A stretch of 64,000 bases of DNA, taken from NCBI RefSeq assembly GCF_026340675.1, contig NZ_JAPEOX010000002.1, positions 2,046,001 to 2,110,000 of the forward strand, in the 5' to 3' direction. Of this stretch, positions 27,039 through 35,123 are shown one piece after another. The notes beneath the pieces are model-generated. The model was not told where the DNA came from and did not search any database. It worked only from the letters and a program-made list of their open reading frames with translations. Made by a program: the position numbers and the translations under genes. Source of the stretch: Streptomyces sp. NBC_01264 (GTDB taxonomy: Bacteria > Actinomycetota > Actinomycetes > Streptomycetales > Streptomycetaceae). Position 1 is the first letter of the stretch, and every line of letters starts with the position of its first letter.

Positions 27039-28171
27039 GCCGTCTCGGCGCCCGTGGCGAGGAGTTCGGAACGGATCAGCTCCAGCAGGCGGCCGGTCCA
27101 GTTCCGGCCGCCGCCGCGGGAGCCCTCGTCGCACCAGAACGGGGAGTCGAAGCCGGAGTAGAGGATCGCGCCCTCCCCGGTGGCGGCCAGCAGCTCCGCG
27201 AGCCGCGGGTGCTGGGCGAACTTGGCCCGGAGCAGCCCGGCCATGACGGCGAGCCGCCGGGCCGCCCAGTCCGGGCGCCCCGCGGCCCCTGCGCCCAGCT
27301 CCTGCGCCTCGCGGGCGGTCGCGGCGGCGCGGATCCGGTCGTGGTCGGCCCGGTCGGCGGCGAAGAGGGCCCAGTAGCCGTGCACCACGGTGGGGTAGGT
27401 CTCCCCCTCGTATGTGAAGGGGGCGTCGTAGTCGTTGCGCAGCGCGAAGTCGCCGAGCTCGGCCGGCCATCCCCGGGTGTACACCGTCTCGCGGAGGACG
27501 ACCGGTGGCTGTGGGGCCCCGACCGGCGCGTCCGCGAAGCGGACGGCCCGCTCCTGCTCGGCCCGCTCCACGCCCGCGTCCACGTCGGCGAAGTAGTCCA
27601 GGGCGCCTTGGTGCAGTTCCGGCGTGGCCACCGGTCCGTCCCCGTCCACGGGCTCGCCCAGATCGGTCACCAGGATCCGCAGCGGCCGGTCCTGCTGGTC
27701 CACGTCCCCCAGGACGAAGACCCGCCGGTGCGCCGGGACGGCCAGGTACGCGTCCCGGAGCAGGGACCGGTTGGGCTCCGTGGTGTCCTGCCGGTAGCCG
27801 CGGACGGCCTCCCGGAGCCGTTCACCGGCGGTGGGCCGGCCCGCCAGCCGGGAGATCTCGTCGGCGACTTCCGCGAGGAAGGTCTCGTCGGTCCGCGGCT
27901 CGGGGTAGCGGGCGAGCCACTTCGAAGGGTGGGCGGTCCGCTCACTGCCGTCCGGCCGTGTGAGCGCGACCTTCCCCGAAGCCAGCAGTCGCGCGAGCCC
28001 GGCGAGATCGGTCGCCTCGTAGCCCCCGCGGCTGATCCTGCCGTCCGCGTAGACGAACAGGTCCTCGGGGTAGTACTCGTCCTGCCAGTCGTGCCTGCAC
28101 CACACGAGGCACCAGGCCCCGTCGATGGTCTCTCCGTCGGATATGCGAAACGTCGGCCCGTGCCATGTCAT
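27035..28171 (-). CDS. NADAR-domain protein with long N-terminal region
   Basis: 378 residues. The C-terminal 170 residues are a NADAR (YbiA/DUF1768) domain: FALRNDYDAPFTYEGETYPTVVHGYWAL, WAARRLAVMAGLLRAKFAQHP and FDSPFWCDE. NADAR proteins are N-glycosidases that act on ADP-ribose derivatives; some reverse toxin-made ADP-ribosylation or belong to defence modules. The N-terminal 200 residues contain WCRHDWQDEYYPEDLFVYADGR, a region I cannot assign. The start is uncertain: ATG 28171 is used, and GTG 28180 lies three codons upstream; neither has a ribosome site. Confidence 0.78.
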   Translation of the reverse strand: MTWHGPTFRISDGETIDGAWCLVWCRHDWQDEYYPEDLFVYADGRISRGGYEATDLAGLARLLASGKVALTRPDGSERTAHPSKWLARYPEPRTDETFLAEVADEISRLAGRPTAGERLREAVRGYRQDTTEPNRSLLRDAYLAVPAHRRVFVLGDVDQQDRPLRILVTDLGEPVDGDGPVATPELHQGALDYFADVDAGVERAEQERAVRFADAPVGAPQPPVVLRETVYTRGWPAELGDFALRNDYDAPFTYEGETYPTVVHGYWALFAADRADHDRIRAAATAREAQELGAGAAGRPDWAARRLAVMAGLLRAKFAQHPRLAELLAATGEGAILYSGFDSPFWCDEGSRGGGRNWTGRLLELIRSELLATGAETA

Positions 28172-28206
28172 GCACGGCACGGTACCGACGTCGGCGCAGC
28201 TCGGTG

Positions 28207-29271
28207 CTAGACGGCCGTCTGCGTGTGGACGTAGTCCACCAGGCGGGTCAGGGCGTCCGGGTTCGTCGTCGGCAGGACGCCGTGGCCCAGGTTGAAGATG
28301 TGGCCCTCCAGGTCCGCCGCGGCGTCCAGGACCTCGCGGGTCTTGGTCTCGACCGCCTCGGGGGTGGAGAAGAGGACCGCCGGGTCCAGGTTGCCCTGGA
28401 GCGCCTTGCCGGGGCCGACCCGCTTGACGGCTTCGTTCAGGGAGACCCGGTAGTCGACGCCCATGACGTCCGCGCCGGCCTCGCCCATGAGGCCGAGCAG
28501 CTCGCCCGTTCCCACGCCGAAGTGGATGCGCGGGACCCCGTACGAGGCGACGGACTGAAGGACCTTCGCGGAGGCGGGCATCACCGAGCGGCGGTAGTCC
28601 GCCGGGGCGAGGGCGCCGACCCAGGAGTCGAAGAGCTGGACGGCGGAGGCGCCGGCCTCGATCTGCACCTTCAGGAAGGAGGAGGTGATCTCGGCGAGGC
28701 GGTCCAGCAGGTCGGCCCAGAGCTCCGGGTCCCCGTACATGAGAGCCTTGGTGTGCTCGTGGTTCTTGGAGGGGCCGCCCTCGACCAGGTAGCTCGCGAG
28801 GGTGAAAGGCGCACCGGCGAAGCCGATCAACGGCGTGGAGCCCAGTTCACCCGTGAGCATGCCGATCGCCTCGGTGACGTACGAGACGTCCTCCGGGGTG
28901 AGGTCGCGCAGCTGTGCGAGGTCCTCGCGGCGGCGGATCGGCTGGGCGACGACCGGGCCGATGCCCGGCTTGATGTCCAGGTCGATGCCGATGGCCTTCA
29001 GCGGGACCACGATGTCGGAGAAGAAGATGGCCGCGTCCACGTTGTGGCGCCGGACCGGCTGCAGGGTGATCTCGGTGACCAGGTCGGGCCGCATGCAGGA
29101 TTCCAGCATCTGCGTGCCCTCGCGCACCTTGCGGTACTCGGGGAGCGAGCGCCCCGCCTGCCGCATGAACCACACGGGGGTGTGCGGCACCGGCTCGCGC
29201 CGGCACGCCTTCAGGAAGGCGGAATCGTACGTCTGGCTCGGCGTGCCCGTGGGGCGGATGTTGGCGCTCAC
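28207..29271 (-). CDS. hemE: Uroporphyrinogen decarboxylase HemE
   Basis: Decarboxylates uroporphyrinogen III to coproporphyrinogen III in the cytoplasm. The 354-residue length is typical. The N-terminal signature PVWFMRQAGRSLPEYR and the second signature GFAGAPFTLASYLVEGG are both present, as is the catalytic aspartate region IFFSDIVVP. The GTG start has only a weak GAG upstream. It is divergent from the DUF3000 gene with a 91-base gap. Confidence 0.97.
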   Translation of the reverse strand: MSANIRPTGTPSQTYDSAFLKACRREPVPHTPVWFMRQAGRSLPEYRKVREGTQMLESCMRPDLVTEITLQPVRRHNVDAAIFFSDIVVPLKAIGIDLDIKPGIGPVVAQPIRRREDLAQLRDLTPEDVSYVTEAIGMLTGELGSTPLIGFAGAPFTLASYLVEGGPSKNHEHTKALMYGDPELWADLLDRLAEITSSFLKVQIEAGASAVQLFDSWVGALAPADYRRSVMPASAKVLQSVASYGVPRIHFGVGTGELLGLMGEAGADVMGVDYRVSLNEAVKRVGPGKALQGNLDPAVLFSTPEAVETKTREVLDAAADLEGHIFNLGHGVLPTTNPDALTRLVDYVHTQTAV

Positions 29272-29349
29272 GACTCAAATGTTCGCACGTATGAAGAAGT
29301 GCCCGGCCCGGCGCGGGTGTCCCTGCGCCGTACGGGCGCTCGTTCCGCC

Positions 29350-29362
29350 TAGTCTTCCCCGC
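29350..29362 (+). promoter_or_regulatory. Possible leaderless promoter of the DUF3000 gene
   Basis: TAGTCT at 29350-29355 ends seven bases before the ATG at 29363, and no ribosome site is present. The -35 region is not recognisable. Confidence 0.35.
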
Positions 29363-30025
29363 ATGGCTGCGGCTCAGGGACGATTTTCAGATGGCGCTGA
29401 CGGTACGGACAGCGCGAAGGACAGCTCCGTCCCACTCCCGTTCCGGCGGGCGGTCGACGGCTTGAAGAAGGCGAGACTGCGGCAGGGGATCGAGATCGAC
29501 CCCACCAAACCGCCCCAGAGGCTGGCGCCCCACGCCTACGCGCTGGAGGCGGCGGTCGTGGACGGCGACGAGGACCTGGCCGACGGCCGGCTCATCCTCC
29601 TGCACGACCCGGCCGGGCACGACGCCTGGCAGGGCACCTTCCGGCTGGTGACGCTCGTACGGGCGGAACTGGAGCCGGAGATGGCCGTGGACCCGCTCCT
29701 CCCCGAGGTGTGCTGGTCCTGGCTGACGGGGGCGCTGGACGCGCGCGGGCTGACGTACGGGGAGGCGAGCGGGACCGTGACCATGGCCGCCTCGCACTAC
29801 TTCGGCGGGCTCGGAGAGCGGCGGCCGGCGACCCAGATCGAGATCAGGGCCTCGTGGACGCCGCGCGAGGGAGTGGGCGGGGTGCCCGACACCGCCGCAC
29901 ACCTGTCGGCGTGGTGCGAACTGCTGTGCCAGATCGCGGGACTGCCGCCGGTCGGACCGACCGAGACGGTGACCGGCGTGGTCTCCCTGCCCCAGCGGCG
30001 CGGCCCGCATCACCCGCAGGGGTAG
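29363..30025 (+). CDS. DUF3000 domain-containing protein
   Basis: 220-residue actinobacterial conserved protein. Recognised by FRRAVDGLKKARLRQGIEID near the start and by its usual place beside hemE and the whiI regulator. It has no signal peptide or membrane segment. The function is unknown. The central ASHYFGGLGERRPATQIEIRASW and the C-terminal AHLSAWCELLCQIAGLPP are the best-conserved-looking parts. Followed by a strong terminator. Confidence 0.85.
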   Translation: MAAAQGRFSDGADGTDSAKDSSVPLPFRRAVDGLKKARLRQGIEIDPTKPPQRLAPHAYALEAAVVDGDEDLADGRLILLHDPAGHDAWQGTFRLVTLVRAELEPEMAVDPLLPEVCWSWLTGALDARGLTYGEASGTVTMAASHYFGGLGERRPATQIEIRASWTPREGVGGVPDTAAHLSAWCELLCQIAGLPPVGPTETVTGVVSLPQRRGPHHPQG

Positions 30026-30028
30026 TTC

Positions 30029-30057
30029 CGCGAAACCCCCCGGGGGGCGGTTTCGCG
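30029..30057 (+). terminator. Terminator after the DUF3000 gene
   Basis: A 9-base perfect stem CGCGAAACC / GGTTTCGCG around an inner C4-G6 segment, starting four bases after the stop codon. Confidence 0.8.
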
Positions 30058-30350
30058 AGGCCGGGGGCCCTGCCGGGCCCGTGCCGACCGCCTGCCGGAC
30101 CCCCGTCGGACCCGCGCCGGCCTGCACCCCGATGCCGGGCCGGATGTCGATACCGGGCGTCCGTTGCGGGCTTCTGATCACCCTATGATCGATCGTACGT
30201 CCGAATTGCCCGAATTGTTACTCACCAAATCGTGATCATTCCCTAAAGCCGGGCGGGTGACGTGCCGAAGGAGTCATAGACCATCCGCACGGTTCGCACC
30301 GGCTTCCTTCCCCGAGCCGGCCGTCCCGCCACTCCCCCCAGGAGGCCTAG
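30058..30350 (+). other. whiI upstream region
   Basis: Together with the terminator this is a 325-base gene-free stretch. It contains an AT-richer segment from 30180 to 30250, including a direct repeat CCGAATTG at 30201-30208 and 30210-30217, a TGATCGATCG segment, and the possible sigma-WhiG promoter listed separately. GGAGG at 30340 or so is the whiI ribosome site. No other gene or RNA was seen. Confidence 0.5.
30244..30271 (+). promoter_or_regulatory. Possible sigma-WhiG-type promoter of whiI
   Basis: TAAA at 30244-30247, a 16-base spacer and GCCGAAGG at 30264-30271 resemble the FliA/WhiG consensus TAAA-N15/16-GCCGATAA (all of the -35, GCCGA of the -10). In S. coelicolor whiI is known to depend on sigma-WhiG, which fits the position about 75 bases before the start codon. 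Confidence 0.5.
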
Positions 30351-31013
30351 GTGTCCGTTCTTCTCGAGCAGCCCGCAAGCCTGGTCGCCTACCGCCCGAA
30401 CAAGCCGACGGCCATGGTCGTCGTGGCCGACCCGCGCGTGCGCTCCACCGTGACCCGCCATTTGTGGGCTCTCGGAGTACGCGACGTGATCGAGGCTTCG
30501 TCCATCGCGGAGGCCCGTCCACGCATCGGCAGCCCGCGCGACATCTGCGTGGCCGACGTGCACCTGCCCGACGGCTCCGGTCTCACCCTGCTGTCCGAGA
30601 CCCGGGCCGCCGGTTGGCCGAACGGCCTGGCCCTGTCCGCCGCCGACGACATCGGCGCCGTCCGCAACGCCCTCGCGGGCGGAGTGAAGGGCTACGTCGT
30701 CACCGGCACCCGGACCAACATCGGGCTCCCGTCCCGGCCCGGCGCCGCCCCCATCGGCGCCGCCGCGGCCCGTATGCACCGCCGCCCCCCGGGTGCCCCG
30801 AGCCACCCGGGCGGCTACCGCGAGCTCTCCGGCCGCGAGGTCGAGGTCCTGCGCCTCGTCGCGGAGGGCCAGTCCAACAAGGCCATCGGTGTCTCGATGG
30901 GCCTGTCCGCCCTGACCGTCAAGTCCCACCTCGCACGGATCGCCCGCAAGCTGGGCACCGGCGACCGGGCCGGGATGGTCGCCGTCGCCCTGCGCACCGG
31001 GATCATCCACTGA
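30351..31013 (+). CDS. whiI: Atypical orphan response regulator WhiI (NarL/LuxR type)
   Basis: 220-residue regulator needed in Streptomyces for late sporulation of aerial hyphae. The N-terminal receiver-like domain keeps the phospho-site-like Asp69 (VADVHLPDGSG), but the usual acidic pair is A26-D27 and the invariant lysine position is Thr118, so normal phosphorylation is unlikely. The C-terminal LuxR-type HTH is at about 155-215 (LSGREVEVLRLVAEGQSNK, LTVKSHLARIARKLG). No sensor kinase is adjacent. Identity rests on sequence features and the hemE-DUF3000-whiI-rnd order remembered from S. coelicolor (SCO6029). Confidence 0.85.
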   Translation: MSVLLEQPASLVAYRPNKPTAMVVVADPRVRSTVTRHLWALGVRDVIEASSIAEARPRIGSPRDICVADVHLPDGSGLTLLSETRAAGWPNGLALSAADDIGAVRNALAGGVKGYVVTGTRTNIGLPSRPGAAPIGAAAARMHRRPPGAPSHPGGYRELSGREVEVLRLVAEGQSNKAIGVSMGLSALTVKSHLARIARKLGTGDRAGMVAVALRTGIIH

Positions 31014-31085
31014 CCCGGCCGATACCCCCCGAAAGACCCCGGGAGAACTCCCGGAGAACCCGGGGAAACGTCCGTCCTCCCCCCT

Positions 31086-31121
31086 CGCGCCCGTCGCCGG
31101 AACGTTCCGGCGACGGGCGCG
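31086..31121. terminator. 36-bp perfect palindrome, whiI terminator
   Basis: Every base from 31086 to 31121 pairs around a centre at AACGTT (arms CGCGCCCGTCGCCGGAAC and complement). It lies 73 bases after the whiI stop and 26 before the rnd start, so it most likely ends the whiI transcript. Its unbroken symmetry would also allow a protein dimer to bind. Confidence 0.7.
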
Positions 31122-31134
31122 TCGTATCCACGGA

Positions 31135-31146
31135 TACCCTTGACCG
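31135..31146 (+). promoter_or_regulatory. Possible leaderless promoter of rnd
   Basis: TACCCT at 31135-31140 ends six bases before the GTG at 31147; no ribosome site is present. Confidence 0.35.
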
Positions 31147-32460
31147 GTGACCGACGCCCAAGAAACCGCAGCAGTCCTGCGCACCACCACCGGGGGCGGC
31201 CCCCCGGACGACGAGGTTTCGTCCGACGGGCTGCCGATTCCCTTGCTAGAACCGCGCGAGGGCATCCCTCCGGTGGTCGCCGACGCCGCCGCGCTCGCCG
31301 AGGTGGTCGCGGCCTTCGCCGCGGGCACCGGACCCGTCGCCGTGGATGCCGAGCGCGCCTCCGGGTACCGCTACGGCCAGCGCGCCTACCTCGTACAGCT
31401 GCGCCGCGAAGGCGCGGGCTCCGCGCTGATCGACCCGGTGGGCTGCCCCGACCTCTCCTCCCTGGGCGAGGCCCTGGCGGGCACCGAGTGGATCCTGCAC
31501 GCCGCCACCCAGGACCTGCCCTGCCTGCGCGAAATAGGCATGACGCCCACCTCCCTCTTCGACACCGAGCTGGCCGGCCGCCTCGCCGGCTTCCCGCGGG
31601 TCGGACTCGGCGCGATGGTCGAGGGGGTCCTCGGCTACTCGCTCGAGAAGGGCCACTCCGCCGTCGACTGGTCGACCCGTCCGCTCCCCGAGCCGTGGCT
31701 GCGCTACGCCGCGCTCGACGTGGAGCTGCTCGTGGACCTGAGGGACGCGCTGGAGAAGGAGCTGGACCGGCAGGGCAAGCTGGACTGGGCCCACCAGGAG
31801 TTCGACGCCATCGCCGCCGCACCGCCCGCGCCGCCGCGCAAGGACCCGTGGCGCCGTACGTCGGGCATGCACAAGGTGCGCCGGCGCCGGCAGATGGCCG
31901 TGGTCCGGGAGCTGTGGGAGTCCCGCGACCGGATCGCGCAGCGACGTGACGTGTCACCGGGCAAGGTGCTGGGTGACGCCGCGATCGTCGAGGCCGCGCT
32001 CGCCATGCCGCTGAACGTGCAGGCCCTCTCGGCCCTGCCCGGCTACGGGCAGCGCATGGGCCGGCGCCAGCTGGACCAGTGGATGGCCGCCGTGGACCGG
32101 GCGAAGGCCCTGCCCGAGGCCGAGCTGCCGCAGCCGGGGGCGACCCCGGCGGGCCCGCCGCCGCCGCGCTCCTGGGCGGACAAGGACCCGGAGGCCGCGG
32201 CGCGGCTGGCCGCGGCCCGGACGGCCGTGTCGGCTCTGGCGGAGGGGCTGAACCTGCCGCAGGAGAACCTGATCACCCCCGACACCGTCCGCCGGCTGTG
32301 CTGGGAGCCGCCGCTGCGGCTGGAGCCCGACGCGGTGGCCGAGGCCCTGGCGGGCTACGGGGCCCGCCCGTGGCAGATCGAACAGGTGACGGACGCCCTG
32401 GTCACAGCCCTGGCCGCGACCGCGCCCGTGGCAGCGCCGGAGCCCGAGCCCGAGGACTGA
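31147..32460 (+). CDS. rnd: Ribonuclease D-like 3'-5' exonuclease with HRDC domain
   Basis: 437 residues. The DEDD exonuclease domain shows PVAVDAERASGYRYGQRAYLVQL (motif I, with DxE), HAATQDLPCLREIG (motif II) and RYAALDVELLVDL (motif III, YxxxD). An HRDC domain follows at about 230-300 (MAVVRELWESRDRIAQRRDV) and a helical extension at the C-terminus. It should trim 3' ends of stable RNAs. GTG 31147 is the first codon after the whiI terminator. Confidence 0.92.
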   Translation: MTDAQETAAVLRTTTGGGPPDDEVSSDGLPIPLLEPREGIPPVVADAAALAEVVAAFAAGTGPVAVDAERASGYRYGQRAYLVQLRREGAGSALIDPVGCPDLSSLGEALAGTEWILHAATQDLPCLREIGMTPTSLFDTELAGRLAGFPRVGLGAMVEGVLGYSLEKGHSAVDWSTRPLPEPWLRYAALDVELLVDLRDALEKELDRQGKLDWAHQEFDAIAAAPPAPPRKDPWRRTSGMHKVRRRRQMAVVRELWESRDRIAQRRDVSPGKVLGDAAIVEAALAMPLNVQALSALPGYGQRMGRRQLDQWMAAVDRAKALPEAELPQPGATPAGPPPPRSWADKDPEAAARLAAARTAVSALAEGLNLPQENLITPDTVRRLCWEPPLRLEPDAVAEALAGYGARPWQIEQVTDALVTALAATAPVAAPEPEPED

Positions 32461-32482
32461 CGCACCCGCGCCCGCAGTGCGT

Positions 32483-32520
32483 GGCGGAGCCCCCCGGCCC
32501 TCGGGCCGGGGGGCTCCGCC
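32483..32520 (+). terminator. Strong terminator after rnd
   Basis: A perfect 17-base stem (GGCGGAGCCCCCCGGCC and its complement) with a CTCG tetraloop, 22 bases after the stop codon. Confidence 0.88.
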
Positions 32521-32555
32521 ATGTCCCGGTTCCGCTACAGCCGGGCCGGGCTTCT

Positions 32556-32598
32556 TTTGAACACGCTCAAAGCCCACTAGTTTTTGAACGTGATCAAA
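32556..32598 (+). promoter_or_regulatory. Tandem TTTGA-N6-TCAAA operators over the promoter and start codon
   Basis: Two copies of the inverted repeat TTTGA-N6-TCAAA lie at 32556-32571 (centre ACACGC) and 32583-32598 (centre ACGTGA), 27 bases apart. TAGTTT at 32578-32583 is a possible -10 box ending six bases before GTG 32590. The second operator covers the transcription start and the start codon, so a bound regulator should repress. The symmetry is of the TetR-like kind; no such regulator gene is in the window. Confidence 0.7.
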
Positions 32599-33339
32599 CA
32601 TGGGTGGGGGCAGGACGCGTGGCTGGCCGATTTCGAGGCCGAACGGGAGCGCCGGGCCGAGCGCGGCGATCCGGACTGGAACAGGGCCGCGACGCTCCCC
32701 GCGGAGCTGGTCCGGAGCCTTCAGCGGTTCCGGGTGGGCGAGGACGGGGACGGCTCCGCACTGATCGGCAAGGCCGACCGGGCCGGTGATCCCGTGTACG
32801 CGCGGGCCGTACGGCTCTTCGTCGCGGAGGAGCAGAACCACGCGCGGATGCTGGCCCTGCTCCTGGAGGCGGGGGGCGCCGGCACCCTGGACACGCATTG
32901 GAGCGACACGGCCTTCGTACGGCTGCGCAGGCTGCTGGGGCTGCGGGTGGAGCTGCTGGTGCTGATGGTCGCGGAGGTGGTGGCGCTGCGGTACTACCGG
33001 GCCGTGCGCGATGGGGCCGCCGATCCGCTGACCGCGGAGGTGGCGGGCCGCATCCTGGCCGACGAGGAACGCCACGTCCCCTTCCACTGCCTGCGCCTGC
33101 GCGAGGCCCTGGCCCCGCTCCCCGGCCCGGCCCGGCGGGCGGCCGTACTCGGCTGGCGGGCCGTGCTCGCCGCCGCGACCGCGGTGGTCGCCGTCGACCA
33201 CGGCCCGGCCCTGCGCACCCTCGGCGTCCGCCGCCGCACCTTCGTGGCGGTCACCCTGCGCGCCTCGGCCCCCATGGCGTCCGCCATCGCCGGCACCGCG
33301 CGGGAGGTGTCAGTGGCCGCGCTTAGGGTGCCGACATGA
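32590..33339 (+). CDS. Ferritin-like di-iron protein
   Basis: 249-residue four-helix protein. Two EExxH motifs, EEQNH (about residue 78) and EERHV (about 160), with H further on in FHCLRLRE, give the ligand set of a ferritin-like di-iron centre. Helices containing LRVELLVLMVAEVVALRYYRAV surround it. It may be an oxidase or hydroxylase acting on lipids, or an iron store; no partner gene tells which. GTG 32590 is preferred to a TTG at 32584 because of the promoter spacing. The stop overlaps the next ATG (ATGA). Confidence 0.75.
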   Translation: MIKHGWGQDAWLADFEAERERRAERGDPDWNRAATLPAELVRSLQRFRVGEDGDGSALIGKADRAGDPVYARAVRLFVAEEQNHARMLALLLEAGGAGTLDTHWSDTAFVRLRRLLGLRVELLVLMVAEVVALRYYRAVRDGAADPLTAEVAGRILADEERHVPFHCLRLREALAPLPGPARRAAVLGWRAVLAAATAVVAVDHGPALRTLGVRRRTFVAVTLRASAPMASAIAGTAREVSVAALRVPT

Positions 33340-35123
33340 TCACGCCGACCGCAGAACCGACCCCGGAGCCGGCCGCGGAACCCACGGTGGACCAGTCCTG
33401 GGACCGCATCGAGGCCTGGCTCGCGCGGCACGCCGCCGTCGCCCACGGGCTGCTGCGCCCGCCGGCCCTCCCGCAGGACATCGCCGCGGCCGAACTCCGC
33501 CTCGGGGTGACGTTCCCGTCCGACCTAAGGGAGTCGCTGCTGCGGCACGACGGAGTGGAGCTCCAGGACGGCACGCTCGTGCTCGACTTCCACGGACCGC
33601 TGTCCGGGGTCGAGAAGATCGTCGGAAGCACGGAGCTCCTGCGCGAGATCGCCGATGACGCGGATCTAGCCGAGGACGAGGCCGAGCTCGACGAGGAAGC
33701 GCGCGACGCGTACGGATACTGGCCGCACGAGCGGCTGCTGATCACCCTGGGCATCGGCTGGCAGTCCTCAGACGGCCTCTTCCTGGTCACTCGGCCCGGC
33801 CCGCACCACGGTCGCATCGGCCGGTACTTCGACGAGACGGGCTCGGACTTCACCGCCTGGCCGGGACTGCGGCACGTCCTCGCCGACTTCGCCGGGGCCC
33901 TGGAGGACGGCACGCCCTTCTCCGGACGGACGCCCCTCGCCCACGAGGGCCGGCTGATCTGGGACGAGGACAGGACGGCCCTCCCCGATCCCCGCTCTCC
34001 CCTCGGCCTGGCCGAGGGAGCCGCCGAGCCGCGGATCCCGGCCCCCGCGGCCGAGCCCGCGCCGCCCGTGCAGCCCGACGTCGTCTTCGTGGCGGGCGTC
34101 GCGCCCGGGGAGCTGCTGGACAGGCTGGGTGCCGTGCCCGCGACCGCCGCGCCGCGCGGCCGGGAGCAGGCGCGGCACTCCGCCGCCGCGCCCTGGGCCG
34201 CGTACCGCCCGATGGTCCGGGCCGGGTCGTGCGGTGGCGGGTGGTCGTACGCCACCCAGGAGGGCGGTGACGCCCAGTTCGGCCGTCCGGAGGTGCTGCG
34301 CCGGCTGTCGCGCGGGACCCGGGTCGTGCTGCTGGCGAAGCAAGGGCCCGAGGTGCGCCTCACCCTCGTCGAGGACGGCGAGGAGCGGCCGGCGGCGGCC
34401 CGTCCGGTCGATTCGCACCGCGAGGACGAGGGCCACGCGACCGGACCCCGGGCGCAGGCCGTGCTCGGGCCCGCCGGGCGGTACTGGCAGCGGATGGGCG
34501 GCGATCCCTGGCCCGGCTCGACGGCCGCGTACGCCCGGCTGCTGGCCGGTCTGGCGGCGGAGTACGGCATCACCTGGGATCCGGCGAACGACGGCGAGGC
34601 GCCGCTGGCGAGCGCCCTGCTGCTGCCGGTCCTCTCCGACCTGGAGCCGGATCCGTACCGGGTTTCCTCGGTGCGCGACTTCGACCTCGGTTCCCTCGTC
34701 GACCGGACCCCGCCGGACCTGCTGCGCCCGGCGATGGCGGCCCAGCTCGCCCGCCTCGCGTCCGAGACCGGCATCGACGGCTACCCGGAGATCGCGCGGG
34801 CGCTGGAGGGGATCCGCCGGGACGAGCCGGTGGACCTGTCGGCCGACGGGCCCCTGGACCTGCGGGTGAGGACCCTGGCGGCGGAGGCCCGGGCGGCCCG
34901 GGGCCTGCTGGACGCGGCCCGCTACGAGCCGGACCCGGCCCCCGTCACCGAGGCCGACACCGCCGCCTGGTCCGCACGGCATGCGGCGGCCGGGGCCCTG
35001 CGCGCGTTCCTGCTGCTGCCCCTGCCGGCCGCCGCCGAGACGATCCTGAACCTGCGCCTGTCCGTGCGCTGGCGCGAGGACCTCGCGGCGGACCTGGCCG
35101 AACCGGACCCCCGCGGAGTGTGA
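33336..35123 (+). CDS. SMI1/KNR4 (SUKH)-like protein, long form
   Basis: 595 residues with a SUKH-like domain at about 25-190 (AAELRLGVTFPSDLRESLLRHDG is the hallmark; the glycine-tryptophan segment ITLGIGWQSSDGLFLV follows). The middle, about 215-350, contains an Ala/Pro linker and a second domain (CGGGWSYATQEGGDAQFGR), and the C-terminal 200 residues are helical and unassigned. SUKH proteins often act as immunity proteins against polymorphic toxins, but no toxin gene is adjacent. It is translationally coupled to the ferritin-like gene by an ATGA overlap. Confidence 0.7.
   Translation: MITPTAEPTPEPAAEPTVDQSWDRIEAWLARHAAVAHGLLRPPALPQDIAAAELRLGVTFPSDLRESLLRHDGVELQDGTLVLDFHGPLSGVEKIVGSTELLREIADDADLAEDEAELDEEARDAYGYWPHERLLITLGIGWQSSDGLFLVTRPGPHHGRIGRYFDETGSDFTAWPGLRHVLADFAGALEDGTPFSGRTPLAHEGRLIWDEDRTALPDPRSPLGLAEGAAEPRIPAPAAEPAPPVQPDVVFVAGVAPGELLDRLGAVPATAAPRGREQARHSAAAPWAAYRPMVRAGSCGGGWSYATQEGGDAQFGRPEVLRRLSRGTRVVLLAKQGPEVRLTLVEDGEERPAAARPVDSHREDEGHATGPRAQAVLGPAGRYWQRMGGDPWPGSTAAYARLLAGLAAEYGITWDPANDGEAPLASALLLPVLSDLEPDPYRVSSVRDFDLGSLVDRTPPDLLRPAMAAQLARLASETGIDGYPEIARALEGIRRDEPVDLSADGPLDLRVRTLAAEARAARGLLDAARYEPDPAPVTEADTAAWSARHAAAGALRAFLLLPLPAAAETILNLRLSVRWREDLAADLAEPDPRGV

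Noticed and set aside
30164..30189. TTGCGG ... TATGAT as a standard whiI promoter
   Set aside because: The spacer is only 14 bases, too short for a normal promoter; the WhiG-type match is better placed.
32584..32586. TTG start for the ferritin-like gene
   Set aside because: GTG 32590 fits the -10 spacing and is a more usual start.
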